26,337 bases of DNA. It comes from Bacteroidota bacterium (lineage in GTDB: Bacteria > Bacteroidota > Bacteroidia > Chitinophagales > Chitinophagaceae). Every line of letters begins with the position of its first letter. Within the stretch, counting starts at the first letter, position 1. The stretch lies in contig JAEYVW010000162.1 of assembly GCA_023429365.1 (NCBI GenBank), positions 1-26,337 on the forward strand. The letters are read 5' to 3'. The position numbers and the translations under genes were made by a program. Below, one piece after another: positions 16,658-24,572 of this stretch. Under the pieces are notes generated by a model. That model was not told the origin of the DNA. It made no database searches and saw nothing but the letters and a program-made list of their open reading frames with translations.

Positions 16658-16796
16658 ATAGAAAAACCAGTTCAGGTCCGGCTTATACTATTGCCCGGTT
16701 CTTAATCCTGAACGTTTAACAATAAATAATATTGCCATTCGGACTCTTTGCATTTTACCCCGTTCTTCGACCTGTCACTATCTCTTCTTTTGACGC

Positions 16797-16828
16797 TTTG
16801 GTCACATAAAAGAAAAAAACTAACTTCC
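16797..16828 (+). promoter_or_regulatory. Possible promoter of cphA
   Basis: TTTG at 16797-16800, a 20-nt spacer, then TAACTTCC at 16821-16828, which differs from TAnnTTTG at two positions. The ATG of cphA lies 16 nt downstream. The possible raiA promoter has the closely similar -7 element TAACTTCA. Confidence 0.3.
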
Positions 16829-16844
16829 ATAAAAGCTACTGTTT

Positions 16845-19508
16845 ATGAAAATAATTGAGATAAAAGTACTGAGAGGTCCCAACTACTGGAGTGTGCGCCG
16901 GCCCAGGCTGATACAATTAAAACTGGACCTGGAGGAAATGGAACAAAGACCCACGCATACCATCCCTGGTTTTCGTGAACGGTTACAAAACCTGTTGCCC
17001 AGTTTGTATGAACATCGCTGCAGTGAAGGTGTTCCCGGCGGATTTTTCAGTCGCGTGGAAGAAGGCACCTGGATGGGTCATGTCATAGAACATATTGCAC
17101 TGGAGATTCAAACTCTCGCAGGTATGGATTGTGGGTTTGGCAGGACACGAAGTACCGGTGAAAAAGAAGGTGTTTACCATGTAGTGTTCGATTATATGGA
17201 AGAAGATGCCGGCGTGTACGCGGCAAAAGCGGCGGTAAGGATCGCAGAAGCACTAATCAACAATGAGGAATATGATCTTGATACTGATATCCAGCAAATG
17301 CGTGAGATCAGGGAAGATACAAGATTGGGACCTTCTACCGGTTGTATTGTAGATGAAGCAGCCAAAAGAGGCATACCTTATATACGGCTCAACAAACAAA
17401 GTCTTGTTCAACTGGGATATGGTGTGCACCAGAAAAGGATCCGCGCCACTATTGCTTCTACTACTTCGAATATTGCCGTGGATATTGCCTGCGACAAAGA
17501 GGAAACCAAAAATCTGTTGGAAGCGGCAGAAGTGCCGGTACCAAAAGGCGTAGTGATCCGTACGGAGGCGGGGCTGAATGATGCCATTGAAAAATTGGGT
17601 TATCCGCTCGTGATAAAACCGATAGACGGAAATCATGGAAAAGGCAATACCACAAATATCATCAACCAGGAACAGGCTCTAAAAGCTTTTGAAGCGGCAA
17701 AGGAATACGGAAGAAACGTTATTGTTGAAAAATTCATCACCGGTTTTGACTTCAGGGCGCTGGTGATCAATTATAAATTCATTTGCGCAGCACTTAGAAC
17801 ACCTGCTTCGGTGACTGGTGACGGGATAAACACTATCCGTCACCTGATCGATGAAACCAACAAAGATCCCCGCCGTGGTTATGGACATGAAAAAGTGCTT
17901 ACGCAGATCACCATCGACCAGTTCACGCAAAAAATGCTGGATGATAAAGGCTATACACTCGATACCGTTCCCGAAAAAGGTGAACTTGTTTTGCTCAAAC
18001 CAACTGCTAATCTTTCCACCGGTGGCACATCTACCGATGTAACAGATGAGGTACACCCAGCCAATATTTTCATGTTTGAGCGGATTGCCCGGATCATCGG
18101 ATTGGATATTTGCGGGATCGATATAATGGCAAAAGACCTTCGCTCTCCTATCAACGAGATCGGTGGCGCCATACTGGAAGTAAATGCGGCGCCCGGATTC
18201 CGTATGCATATTGATCCGTCGGAAGGCCTGCCGAGAAATGCGGCAGAACCCGTGGTGGATATGCTATTCCCGAAAGGCAGTATTGGTCGTATTCCTATTA
18301 TCGCCGTGACTGGAACAAATGGAAAGACCACCACCACCCGCCTGGCGGCACATATCGCAAAAAGCGCCGGGAAAAAAGTGGGCTATACAACGTCTGATGG
18401 CGTGTACATACAAAACCAGATGATGATGAAAGGCGATTGTACAGGACCCGTCAGTTCTGCATTTGTATTAAAAGATCCAACCGTCGATTTTGCCGTGCTG
18501 GAATGTGCCAGGGGTGGCATCCTGAAATCAGGTTTAGCGTTTCAAAATTGTGATGTGGCCATTGTCACAAATGTTGCGGCTGATCATATCGGCCTTGGCG
18601 GAATCAATAATGTGGAACAGATGGCGCAGGTAAAAGCAGTAGTGCCGGAAACTGTCTTCCCGCATGGCTATGCTGTACTCAATGCGGATGATGACCTGGT
18701 GTATAAAATGAAGGATGGCCTGAAATGCAATATCGCTTTGTTTAGCATGGATGAAAAAAATCCGCGTATAAAAAAACATTGTGCAGGCGGCGGACTCGCG
18801 GCTGTTTATGAAAATGGTTATGTCAGCATCATGAAAGGCGCCTGGAAAATAAGAGTGGCGGCAGTGAAAGATATTCCCCTGACTTTCGAGGGTAAGGCTG
18901 TTCACAATATTGCCAACACGCTGCCTGCCGTGCTGGCTACCTATATGTATCGCGACATCACGATCGAAGACATTCGCCAGGGTCTGCAGACATTTGTGCC
19001 CTCGTCAGCACAAACCCCGGGGCGGCTTAATTTCTTTCGCTTCAAAAATTTCACCTTCCTGGCCGACTTCGCCCACAACCCACATGGCTTAAAATTATTA
19101 TGTGACTTTGTCAGCAAACTTGACTTCAAACATAAGATCGGCATAATCAGCGGGACCGGCGACCGGAGGGATGAAGATATTCGCGAACTGGGTGAAATCT
19201 CTGCCCAGTATTTTGATGAGATCATTATCCGGTGCGACAAAAACCTACGAGGTCGTACAGCAGAGGATATAATCGGGCTTTTGCGTGAAGGGATTGAAAA
19301 GGTCAACCCCGCGATCCCTATTGTCACGATTCCCAACGAGGACGAAGCTCTGGATTATGCTTATGCCAATACGCCGTCGGGCAGCCTGGTTACCATCATG
19401 TGCGATGTGGTTGCCAGGGCCTTAGACAAGATCCGTGAATTGAAAGAGCGGGAAGACCGGCTCCAGGAGCAGCGGATCCCCGATCCCAGTGAGGCTTTGA
19501 AAAACTAG
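16845..19508 (+). CDS. cphA: Cyanophycin synthetase
   Basis: This 887-residue enzyme adds Asp and Arg in turn to cyanophycin, using ATP, to make a nitrogen-storage polymer in the cytoplasm. The N-terminal domain (about 1-165) starts MKIIEIKVLRGPNYWSVRRP and contains GTWMGHVIEHIALEIQ. The ATP-grasp domain (about 210-475) has VIKPIDGNHGKGNT, GHEKVLTQI and AILEVNAAPGFRMH. The Mur-ligase-like domain (485-870) has the P-loop VTGTNGKTTTTR (488-499) and FLADFAHNPHGL. Both active sites look intact and the length fits CphA1 (about 870-900). It diverges from cphB. The C-terminus is followed directly by the palindromic repeat cluster. Confidence 0.96.
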   Translation: MKIIEIKVLRGPNYWSVRRPRLIQLKLDLEEMEQRPTHTIPGFRERLQNLLPSLYEHRCSEGVPGGFFSRVEEGTWMGHVIEHIALEIQTLAGMDCGFGRTRSTGEKEGVYHVVFDYMEEDAGVYAAKAAVRIAEALINNEEYDLDTDIQQMREIREDTRLGPSTGCIVDEAAKRGIPYIRLNKQSLVQLGYGVHQKRIRATIASTTSNIAVDIACDKEETKNLLEAAEVPVPKGVVIRTEAGLNDAIEKLGYPLVIKPIDGNHGKGNTTNIINQEQALKAFEAAKEYGRNVIVEKFITGFDFRALVINYKFICAALRTPASVTGDGINTIRHLIDETNKDPRRGYGHEKVLTQITIDQFTQKMLDDKGYTLDTVPEKGELVLLKPTANLSTGGTSTDVTDEVHPANIFMFERIARIIGLDICGIDIMAKDLRSPINEIGGAILEVNAAPGFRMHIDPSEGLPRNAAEPVVDMLFPKGSIGRIPIIAVTGTNGKTTTTRLAAHIAKSAGKKVGYTTSDGVYIQNQMMMKGDCTGPVSSAFVLKDPTVDFAVLECARGGILKSGLAFQNCDVAIVTNVAADHIGLGGINNVEQMAQVKAVVPETVFPHGYAVLNADDDLVYKMKDGLKCNIALFSMDEKNPRIKKHCAGGGLAAVYENGYVSIMKGAWKIRVAAVKDIPLTFEGKAVHNIANTLPAVLATYMYRDITIEDIRQGLQTFVPSSAQTPGRLNFFRFKNFTFLADFAHNPHGLKLLCDFVSKLDFKHKIGIISGTGDRRDEDIRELGEISAQYFDEIIIRCDKNLRGRTAEDIIGLLREGIEKVNPAIPIVTIPNEDEALDYAYANTPSGSLVTIMCDVVARALDKIRELKEREDRLQEQRIPDPSEALKN

Positions 19509-19514
19509 TTTTTT

Positions 19515-19541
19515 GCCGGTGAGACGGGAAGAAGGGAAGAT
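19515..19541 (+). repeat. Partial left arm of the palindromic repeat
   Basis: GCCGGTGAGACGGGAAG followed by AAGGGAAGAT is like the first 27 nt of the two full copies downstream. The preceding T-run plus this arm (TTTTTTGCCGG) is also found before the copy at 19723. Its CGGGAAGAAGGGAAG (19525-19539) is the exact reverse complement of 19676-19690. Confidence 0.75.
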
Positions 19542-19553
19542 AATGTTTTTGGG

Positions 19554-19624
19554 GCCGGGGAGGCGGGAAGAAAGGAAGATTATAATAAATAAACCTATTC
19601 TTACCGTCATACCGCCTTCCCGGC
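19554..19624. repeat. 71-bp imperfect palindrome, copy 1
   Basis: The element begins GCCGGGGAGGCGG and ends CCGCCTTCCCGGC, so its ends can pair over about 13 bp with one mismatch. An AT-rich middle (TTATAATAAATAAAC) forms the loop. Copy 2 at 19723 has the same 71-bp length and differs at 7 positions (about 90 percent identity, counted by eye). Confidence 0.88.
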
Positions 19625-19662
19625 TATTGAAAGCAGATGTAACAAAAAGAACAAGACCAGTG

Positions 19663-19692
19663 TTTTCCTTCCTGCCTTCCCTTCTTCCCGGC
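19663..19692. repeat. Right-arm fragment of the palindromic repeat, copy 1
   Basis: This pyrimidine-rich segment ends in GCCTTCCCTTCTTCCCGGC. It closely matches 19805-19833, giving the order full copy, right arm, full copy, right arm. Its 19676-19690 part pairs perfectly with 19525-19539, enclosing copy 1 in a larger inverted repeat. Confidence 0.75.
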
Positions 19693-19722
19693 TAGTTAGG
19701 CCTTAAAGGAAATTTATTTTTT

Positions 19723-19793
19723 GCCGGGGAGACGGGAAGTAAGGAAGATTATAATAAATAAACTTATTCTTCCCTCCCTACCGCCTTCCCGGC
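19723..19793. repeat. 71-bp imperfect palindrome, copy 2
   Basis: It starts GCCGGGGAGACGGGAAG and ends CCGCCTTCCCGGC, with the same AT-rich centre as copy 1. An internal GGAAGA and TCTTCC pair extends the dyad. It is flanked by a separate perfect 10-bp inverted repeat, AAAGGAAATT (19705-19714) and AATTTCCTTT (19803-19812). Confidence 0.88.
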
Positions 19794-19804
19794 TACTAAA
19801 GCAA

Positions 19805-19833
19805 TTTCCTTTCCGCCTTCCCATCTTCCCGGC
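19805..19833. repeat. Right-arm fragment of the palindromic repeat, copy 2
   Basis: It ends in CCGCCTTCCCATCTTCCCGGC and matches the fragment at 19663-19692 over most of its length. It is the last recognisable piece of the cluster before the tRNA promoter. The 19509-19850 stretch holds no gene. Confidence 0.75.
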
Positions 19834-19852
19834 CATTAAAAACTCTCTCCAA

Positions 19853-19884
19853 TTTGGCTGTAAAAAGATCAACCCTTATTTTTG
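19853..19884 (+). promoter_or_regulatory. Promoter of tRNA-Gln
   Basis: TTTG at 19853-19856, a 20-nt spacer and TATTTTTG at 19877-19884 match the Bacteroidota consensus at every fixed position. This is the best promoter in the window. The mature tRNA begins 28 nt downstream, after a 16-bp palindrome at 19889-19904. Confidence 0.75.
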
Positions 19885-19911
19885 CATCCCAATTTAAAAA
19901 TTGGATGGTAT

Positions 19912-19982
19912 TGAGCTATGGTGTAACGGTAGCACTACAGATTTTGGTTCTGTCTGTCTAGGTTCGAATCCTAGTAGCTCAA
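19912..19982 (+). tRNA. tRNA-Gln (anticodon TTG)
   Basis: A cloverleaf can be drawn by hand. The acceptor TGAGCTA pairs with TAGCTCA. The D arm is GTG...CAC with TAACGGTAG in the loop. The anticodon stem ACAGA/TCTGT carries the loop TTTTGGT, with TTG at 34-36. The T arm is CTAGG-TTCGAAT-CCTAG. The discriminator is A and the CCA end is not encoded. The variable loop has 4 nt. Confidence 0.97.
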
Positions 19983-19988
19983 CCGGTT

Positions 19989-20017
19989 AGGGAAGACAAT
20001 GGTCTTCCCTTTCTTTT
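19989..20017 (+). terminator. Intrinsic terminator after tRNA-Gln
   Basis: AGGGAAGAC-AATG-GTCTTCCCT forms a perfect 9-bp stem with a 4-nt loop, followed by TTCTTTT. It starts 7 nt after the tRNA and, with the promoter upstream, makes the tRNA a single-gene transcript. Confidence 0.85.
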
Positions 20018-20046
20018 GTCCTGATACTAGTGAACCCCGCTTTCAT

Positions 20047-20490
20047 CTACCTTTTATATAAGACAAAATCGCTCACCAACGGTGTGAGACCCGATTGCCG
20101 GAACTCAGTTGCAATCTGGCCGCGGTGGTACGTACCGTGGTTGATAATATGAAAAACGATATCACGCAAGCGGTTACTGAATTTATCTCCACGCGTGGTG
20201 GTATAATCGATCATAAGTTCGAGGTCATAATTGTCGAGAATACGTAATGAATCGTCATAATTCCTTTTATCAATCCCTTTACATGCCTCGACAGGATGAA
20301 TATCCCATACACCAAAAGCCGTTTGTCCGGGTTCGATCCTGCTGTTCCAAACCTGGTGAGCATTGAGGATATGGCTGTAAAGCTTAAAAGATTTCTCAGA
20401 TGCTTTGCCAGCTTCCCTGAGAAATACATCACCCAGTTCCTGGTTAAAATGATAGTTGTATTCAAGTAGCTCCCGAAAAAACTGTTTCAT
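20047..20490 (-). CDS. DinB-family protein
   Basis: This 147-residue four-helix protein shows the DinB/YfiT metal-site pattern: H40 (LYSHILNAHQVW), H118 and H122 (INHGTYHRGQI). The family includes metal-dependent thiol transferases and many proteins of unknown job; the name comes from a damage-induced Bacillus gene and does not prove a repair role. There is no signal peptide. It is divergent from the TonB-dependent receptor with 66 bp between starts, and no functional link is visible. Confidence 0.85.
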   Translation of the reverse strand: MKQFFRELLEYNYHFNQELGDVFLREAGKASEKSFKLYSHILNAHQVWNSRIEPGQTAFGVWDIHPVEACKGIDKRNYDDSLRILDNYDLELMIDYTTTRGDKFSNRLRDIVFHIINHGTYHRGQIATEFRQSGLTPLVSDFVLYKR

Positions 20491-20556
20491 ATCATTTGGT
20501 TTACTACTGGTAATATAAAAACTCTTTGTGTACTTTTACGATAAGTTTAATATAAT

Positions 20557-22635
20557 ATGAAGCCAACATTTACCCTTTTCCTCCTATGCATGGCCTTTGC
20601 TGCCTGGTCACAAAATGAGGCAGGGCATCTCAATTCAGATTCAGTTAGAACGCTTACACCCGTTATCATCAAAGGTTATGAATCGCAGCGCACCCTGGCA
20701 GAAAATCCTGTTACCATCGGATATATCGGACAAAAAGATTTAGAACGTTATGCGGCACCAACCCTGGTGCCATCTATTAACACTATTCCCGGTGTGCGCA
20801 TGGAAGAACGATCTCCTGGTAGCTACCGCCTCAATATTCGTGGAAGTCTTTTGCGTTCACCATTTGGTGTACGTAATATAAAGATCTACTGGAATGATAT
20901 GCCTTTTACCGATGCGGGTGGAAATACCTACCTGAATCTCGTAGACCCCGCAACGATCGGTTCGGTAGAGGTACTAAAAGGTCCGGGTGGAAGTATGTAC
21001 GGCGCCAATACGGGTGGTGTTGTGGTGATGCACACCATCGATCCGCCAGCCGCCCCCGAAAAGGAACACGAGTTCAGGGTGCAACTGAATGGAGGTTCCT
21101 ATAGCACATTTGGTGAAAGTGCACAGTGGAAATATTCAGCCAAAAATTTTCAGTCCACACTTACCCAGGGTCACCTGCAGGCCGGGGGATATCGCGAAAA
21201 CAGCAAGCTTAGAAGAGATGTGATACAATGGAATGGTGCGTCGCAGATTTCAAAAAAGGATAAACTTGAATGGCTTGCCCTTTATTCCGACATTTATTAC
21301 CAGACACCAGGAGGACTGACGCAGGCGCAAATGGAACAGGATCCCCGGCAAGCGCGTCCGGCTACGTCCTTTGTACCCGGTGCCGTCGAACAAAAAGCTG
21401 CTATTTATAACAAAACTATTTTCGCCGGCACAAGCTATACCCATCAGTTTAATTCAAAATGGAGTAATACTACATCGGTTGCTTACTCTTTTACAGGCTT
21501 TACAAATCCCTTTATCACCAATTACGAGGAAAGGGATGAGAATAATTTATCGCTTCGCAGCAAGTTTGTATATGCTACTTATAAAAATGAGCAGGACATC
21601 AGGCTGATTGGCGGAGTCGAATGGCAATGGGGCGATGCATCCATCAACAACTATGGCAACAGGCAGGGTGTAAAAGACACAGTTCAATCCCTGGATAAAC
21701 TTGAAGTGAGGCAATGGTTTCCTTTTGTGCAGGCCGAATGGCAATTGAGAAAAAGATTGCTGGTGCAGGCCGGCGCCAGTACAAACGCGTATCAATATAA
21801 ATACAGGACACTGTCAGGCAACGACAATACCAAAAGGACGAAAAACTTTGAAGAGCAGATCCTACCCCGGCTCGCGGTGTTGTACCCGTTCAAAAAGTAC
21901 GTGACCGCTTATGCTTCGCTGAGTAAAGGCTACTCCCCTGCTACCCTTGCTGAAATACGTGCCTCTGATGCGAACATCAACACCTCGTTACAACCGGAGT
22001 TTGGATGGAATTATGAAATAGGCGCACGGCTGAATTCAGCGAACAAACTATTTGAACTGGATGTCACCGCTTACTATTTTAAATTGCAGCAGGCGATCGT
22101 CAGGAGAAATAACAGCGCCGGGCAGGAATATTTTATAAACGCAGGAGGTACCGACCAGAAAGGAATTGAGCTTAGAGGCTCGTGGTCACTGATCGACAAT
22201 AGCCGCGGATTCTTCACGCTGGTAAAACTCTGGTCTGGCTATACCCTCAACGATTACCATTTCACGGACTACATCATCGGAACTGTTGATCATTCAGAAA
22301 ATCGTGTCACCGGCGTACCAAAACAAATCTCCGTAACGGGTATAGATGTACATACGGCCAAAGGCTTTTATCTCTATACCAGTCTGAATCATACCGGTAA
22401 ACTTCCTTTAAATGATGCCAACACGGTGTATGCACGTTCCTACAAACTGCTCCAGGGAAAACTAGGATGGAAACATAGGTTTTCACCTTCAATTTTTCTT
22501 GATGTATATGCGGGTATCGACAACGCTTTGAATGAGAAGTACAGTTTAGGAAATGATATTAACGCCATCGGCAACAGATTCTTCAATCCCTCACCACTAA
22601 GAAATTATTTCGGAGGCATGGTTTTAATGTTCTGA
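20557..22635 (+). CDS. TonB-dependent outer membrane receptor
   Basis: This 692-residue protein has a signal peptide (MKPTFTLFLLCMAFAAWSQ). Its plug domain (about 45-160) has LVPSINTIPGVRMEERSPG, LNIRGS, and SVEVLKGPGGSMYGANTGGVV. A beta-barrel ends in the usual terminal Phe (FGGMVLMF). It takes up ligands with energy from TonB-ExbBD. It lacks the N-terminal carboxypeptidase-like domain and a SusD partner, so it is closer to siderophore or metal receptors than to glycan SusC proteins; the ligand is not readable. TACTTTTA (20531-20538), one base from TAnnTTTG, precedes the start by 18 nt. Confidence 0.92.
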   Translation: MKPTFTLFLLCMAFAAWSQNEAGHLNSDSVRTLTPVIIKGYESQRTLAENPVTIGYIGQKDLERYAAPTLVPSINTIPGVRMEERSPGSYRLNIRGSLLRSPFGVRNIKIYWNDMPFTDAGGNTYLNLVDPATIGSVEVLKGPGGSMYGANTGGVVVMHTIDPPAAPEKEHEFRVQLNGGSYSTFGESAQWKYSAKNFQSTLTQGHLQAGGYRENSKLRRDVIQWNGASQISKKDKLEWLALYSDIYYQTPGGLTQAQMEQDPRQARPATSFVPGAVEQKAAIYNKTIFAGTSYTHQFNSKWSNTTSVAYSFTGFTNPFITNYEERDENNLSLRSKFVYATYKNEQDIRLIGGVEWQWGDASINNYGNRQGVKDTVQSLDKLEVRQWFPFVQAEWQLRKRLLVQAGASTNAYQYKYRTLSGNDNTKRTKNFEEQILPRLAVLYPFKKYVTAYASLSKGYSPATLAEIRASDANINTSLQPEFGWNYEIGARLNSANKLFELDVTAYYFKLQQAIVRRNNSAGQEYFINAGGTDQKGIELRGSWSLIDNSRGFFTLVKLWSGYTLNDYHFTDYIIGTVDHSENRVTGVPKQISVTGIDVHTAKGFYLYTSLNHTGKLPLNDANTVYARSYKLLQGKLGWKHRFSPSIFLDVYAGIDNALNEKYSLGNDINAIGNRFFNPSPLRNYFGGMVLMF

Positions 22636-22671
22636 TATAACAGCTGACAATTCAATTCCCACAAAGTAGTA

Positions 22672-22702
22672 TTTGCAAACTAGTCTGCTATTCCTACCTT
22701 TC
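22672..22702 (+). promoter_or_regulatory. Possible promoter of the secreted DUF3108-like gene
   Basis: TTTG at 22672-22675, 19 nt, then TACCTTTC at 22695-22702, one mismatch from TAnnTTTG. The ATG lies 20 nt downstream, so the gene may be transcribed apart from the receptor gene. Confidence 0.45.
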
Positions 22703-22722
22703 AGGTATTAAATCTTGCAGCT

Positions 22723-23430
22723 ATGAGACAAATTACTACTACACTTTGCCTGCTCTTGTGGGGCTTTGTTACAAATGCCCAGGATTGCTCGGGCTACTAT
22801 TATCTTAACAACAGTTCTGTAGAAATGACGACTTATGACCGCAAGGACAAAGAAAGCGGTAAAGTGACTTACACGATCAGCGATATCAAAAAGTCGGGCG
22901 ATAATACCACGGCAAATTTCACCGCCAATATGGTCGATGAAAAAGGAAAAGCTTTATCCAAAAGTAGTGGTGTATATAAATGCAGTGGCGGCAATCTTTA
23001 TGTAGATGCCAGGGTAGCCATGCCGCAGGAACAGATGGCGGCTTATAAGGACATGGAAGTAAAAGCTGAAGAGGTTTTTATTGAGTATCCTGCTACCGTT
23101 TCGGCAGGTCAGTCTCTTCCCCAGGTGAATTTCAAAATGGATGTGATCAATAAAGGATCAACATTTTCAACGATCACGCTCGAACAAACCAACCGGAAAG
23201 TAGAAGGTAAAGAATCCATCACAACACCGGCAGGAACCTGGGATTGCTGGAAAATAACATATGATGGACGTTTCCGCGCAACCATCGGCGGTCCATCAGG
23301 CATTGGCATACCTGTCAATTTTAAATCTACGGAATGGTTTGCTCCCGGCTTCGGTGTTGTCAAAACGGAAACTTATAATAAAAACGGCAAGTCGATGGGC
23401 TCCACTTTGATCACTGCTGTCAAAAAATAG
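22723..23430 (+). CDS. Secreted protein, DUF3108-like (TapB-like)
   Basis: This 235-residue protein has a signal peptide (MRQITTTLCLLLWGFVTNAQ) with cleavage before DCSG. The mature part is mainly beta strands. A 'TPAGTWDCWKITYDGRF' segment and the late 'STEWFAPGFGVVKTETYNKNGK' region resemble DUF3108-like proteins, which often read as 'prevented from fading, then linked to trait X'. I recognise the family pattern only by eye. No catalytic motif is seen. It is 87 bp after the TonB-dependent receptor on the same strand. Possible sites are the periplasm or cell surface; no T9SS sorting domain or lipobox is present. Confidence 0.65.
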   Translation: MRQITTTLCLLLWGFVTNAQDCSGYYYLNNSSVEMTTYDRKDKESGKVTYTISDIKKSGDNTTANFTANMVDEKGKALSKSSGVYKCSGGNLYVDARVAMPQEQMAAYKDMEVKAEEVFIEYPATVSAGQSLPQVNFKMDVINKGSTFSTITLEQTNRKVEGKESITTPAGTWDCWKITYDGRFRATIGGPSGIGIPVNFKSTEWFAPGFGVVKTETYNKNGKSMGSTLITAVKK

Positions 23431-23686
23431 TTTGAAGGATATTCCAGATTTCTACGTAATGCACGTCGATGTAATGGGGAGATTATATTAACCTGCCATG
23501 GATTTCACCCCAAAGGAATTTCAGAATAAAACAATATTTATCGTTTTTCTTCCCCTTGTCTTCAACCAGGTTAATTGGATATTCGTTATGTGATTAATCA
23601 TTGACTCCGGATTGAAGCGACTGAAAAATGCAAGAACAGGCTTTAGTTAGGTGATTGGCTAAGGTTGCCGAGAACGGAGTCTTTTA
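23431..23686. other. Intergenic region without a recognised gene
   Basis: The 256 bp between the ends of the secreted protein gene and rfbD are AT-rich and hold no supported coding frame. GACTCCG (23603-23609) and CGGAGTC (23675-23681) form a 7-bp inverted pair, too far apart to call a terminator. Confidence 0.5.
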
Positions 23687-24571
23687 CTATTTTTCTATTC
23701 TTTTTATACAAGCCTCTAACCTTTCCCGCCAGGGCTTGATAGAAATATTGAATTCCTTGCTGATCTTCGATTTATCCAACACTGAATAAGCCGGACGCCT
23801 GGCCGGTGTTGGATAATCCGAGGCAGGAATGGGATTCACTTTACATTTACTTCCGGAAATATCCCTGATAGCGAGTGCAAATTCATGCCAGTTTATGATC
23901 CCGTTATTACTGAAATGATAGATTCCCGCGTGGCTGGTTCCAGTGGGATCTGTTTCACTATCAAGTACGGTTATTATTTGCATGATCGTTTCAGCGAGGT
24001 CGGCAGCGTAAGTGGGTGTGCCATATTGATCACTAACCACGTTGATAGCTTCCTTTTCTCCAACCAGGCGGAGAATTGTTTTCACAAAATTCTTCCCAAA
24101 TTGAGAATACACCCAGGCAGTACGGATGATGATTGAAGCGGGATTTTGCAACATGACCTGCTGTTCTCCCAGTAATTTCGATTCACCATAGTAATTAACA
24201 GGATCAGTTGGATCGTCTTCCTTATATGGCCTTTGTCCATTACCATTAAACACATAGTCGGTCGAAATATGTATCAGCTTCGAATTATTCCGCCGGCATG
24301 CCGCTGCGATCACACCAGGAGCTTCGGCATTAATTCTATGGGCCAATTCCTTATCAGACTCGGCCTTGTCCACGGCAGTATAAGCCGCGCAATTCACGAC
24401 ATATTTAGGTTGATGTTTGTCGATCAGCTTGTTGATCAGGTCAAAATTATCCAGTGGCAGGTCCTGACGGGTCGTAAGTACGAAATGAAAAGCAGGATAC
24501 TGTGAAACCAGTAGTGCCAGTTCCATGCCCAACTGTCCGTTTGCGCCTGTTACAAGAATTGTATGTTGCAT
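23687..24571 (-). CDS. rfbD: dTDP-4-dehydrorhamnose reductase
   Basis: This enzyme performs the last step to dTDP-L-rhamnose, using NAD(P)H. I chose the ATG at 24571, which begins MQHTILVTGANGQLG and sits 1 nt after the rfbC stop; an ATG six codons earlier overlaps rfbC. The 294 residues fit the family. Visible are the Rossmann motif TGANGQLG (8-15), NCAAYTAVDKAE, HISTDYVFNG (101-110) and the catalytic Y128-x-x-x-K132 (YYGESK). It is the last gene of the operon: 256 bp without a recognisable gene follow before the next coding end. Confidence 0.95.
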   Translation of the reverse strand: MQHTILVTGANGQLGMELALLVSQYPAFHFVLTTRQDLPLDNFDLINKLIDKHQPKYVVNCAAYTAVDKAESDKELAHRINAEAPGVIAAACRRNNSKLIHISTDYVFNGNGQRPYKEDDPTDPVNYYGESKLLGEQQVMLQNPASIIIRTAWVYSQFGKNFVKTILRLVGEKEAINVVSDQYGTPTYAADLAETIMQIITVLDSETDPTGTSHAGIYHFSNNGIINWHEFALAIRDISGSKCKVNPIPASDYPTPARRPAYSVLDKSKISKEFNISIKPWRERLEACIKRIEK

Positions 24572-24572
24572 A

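Noticed and set aside
17679..18209. 176-codon open frame antisense to cphA
   Set aside because: It overlaps the conserved ATP-grasp coding region of cphA and has no family resemblance.
19551..19580. G-quadruplex in the GGGG-rich start of palindrome copy 1
   Set aside because: Only three runs of three or more G are close together; the hairpin explains the sequence better.
23603..23681. 7-bp inverted repeat GACTCCG/CGGAGTC as a terminator of the rfb operon
   Set aside because: The arms are 65 nt apart, and a 7-bp match in 256 bp can arise by chance.
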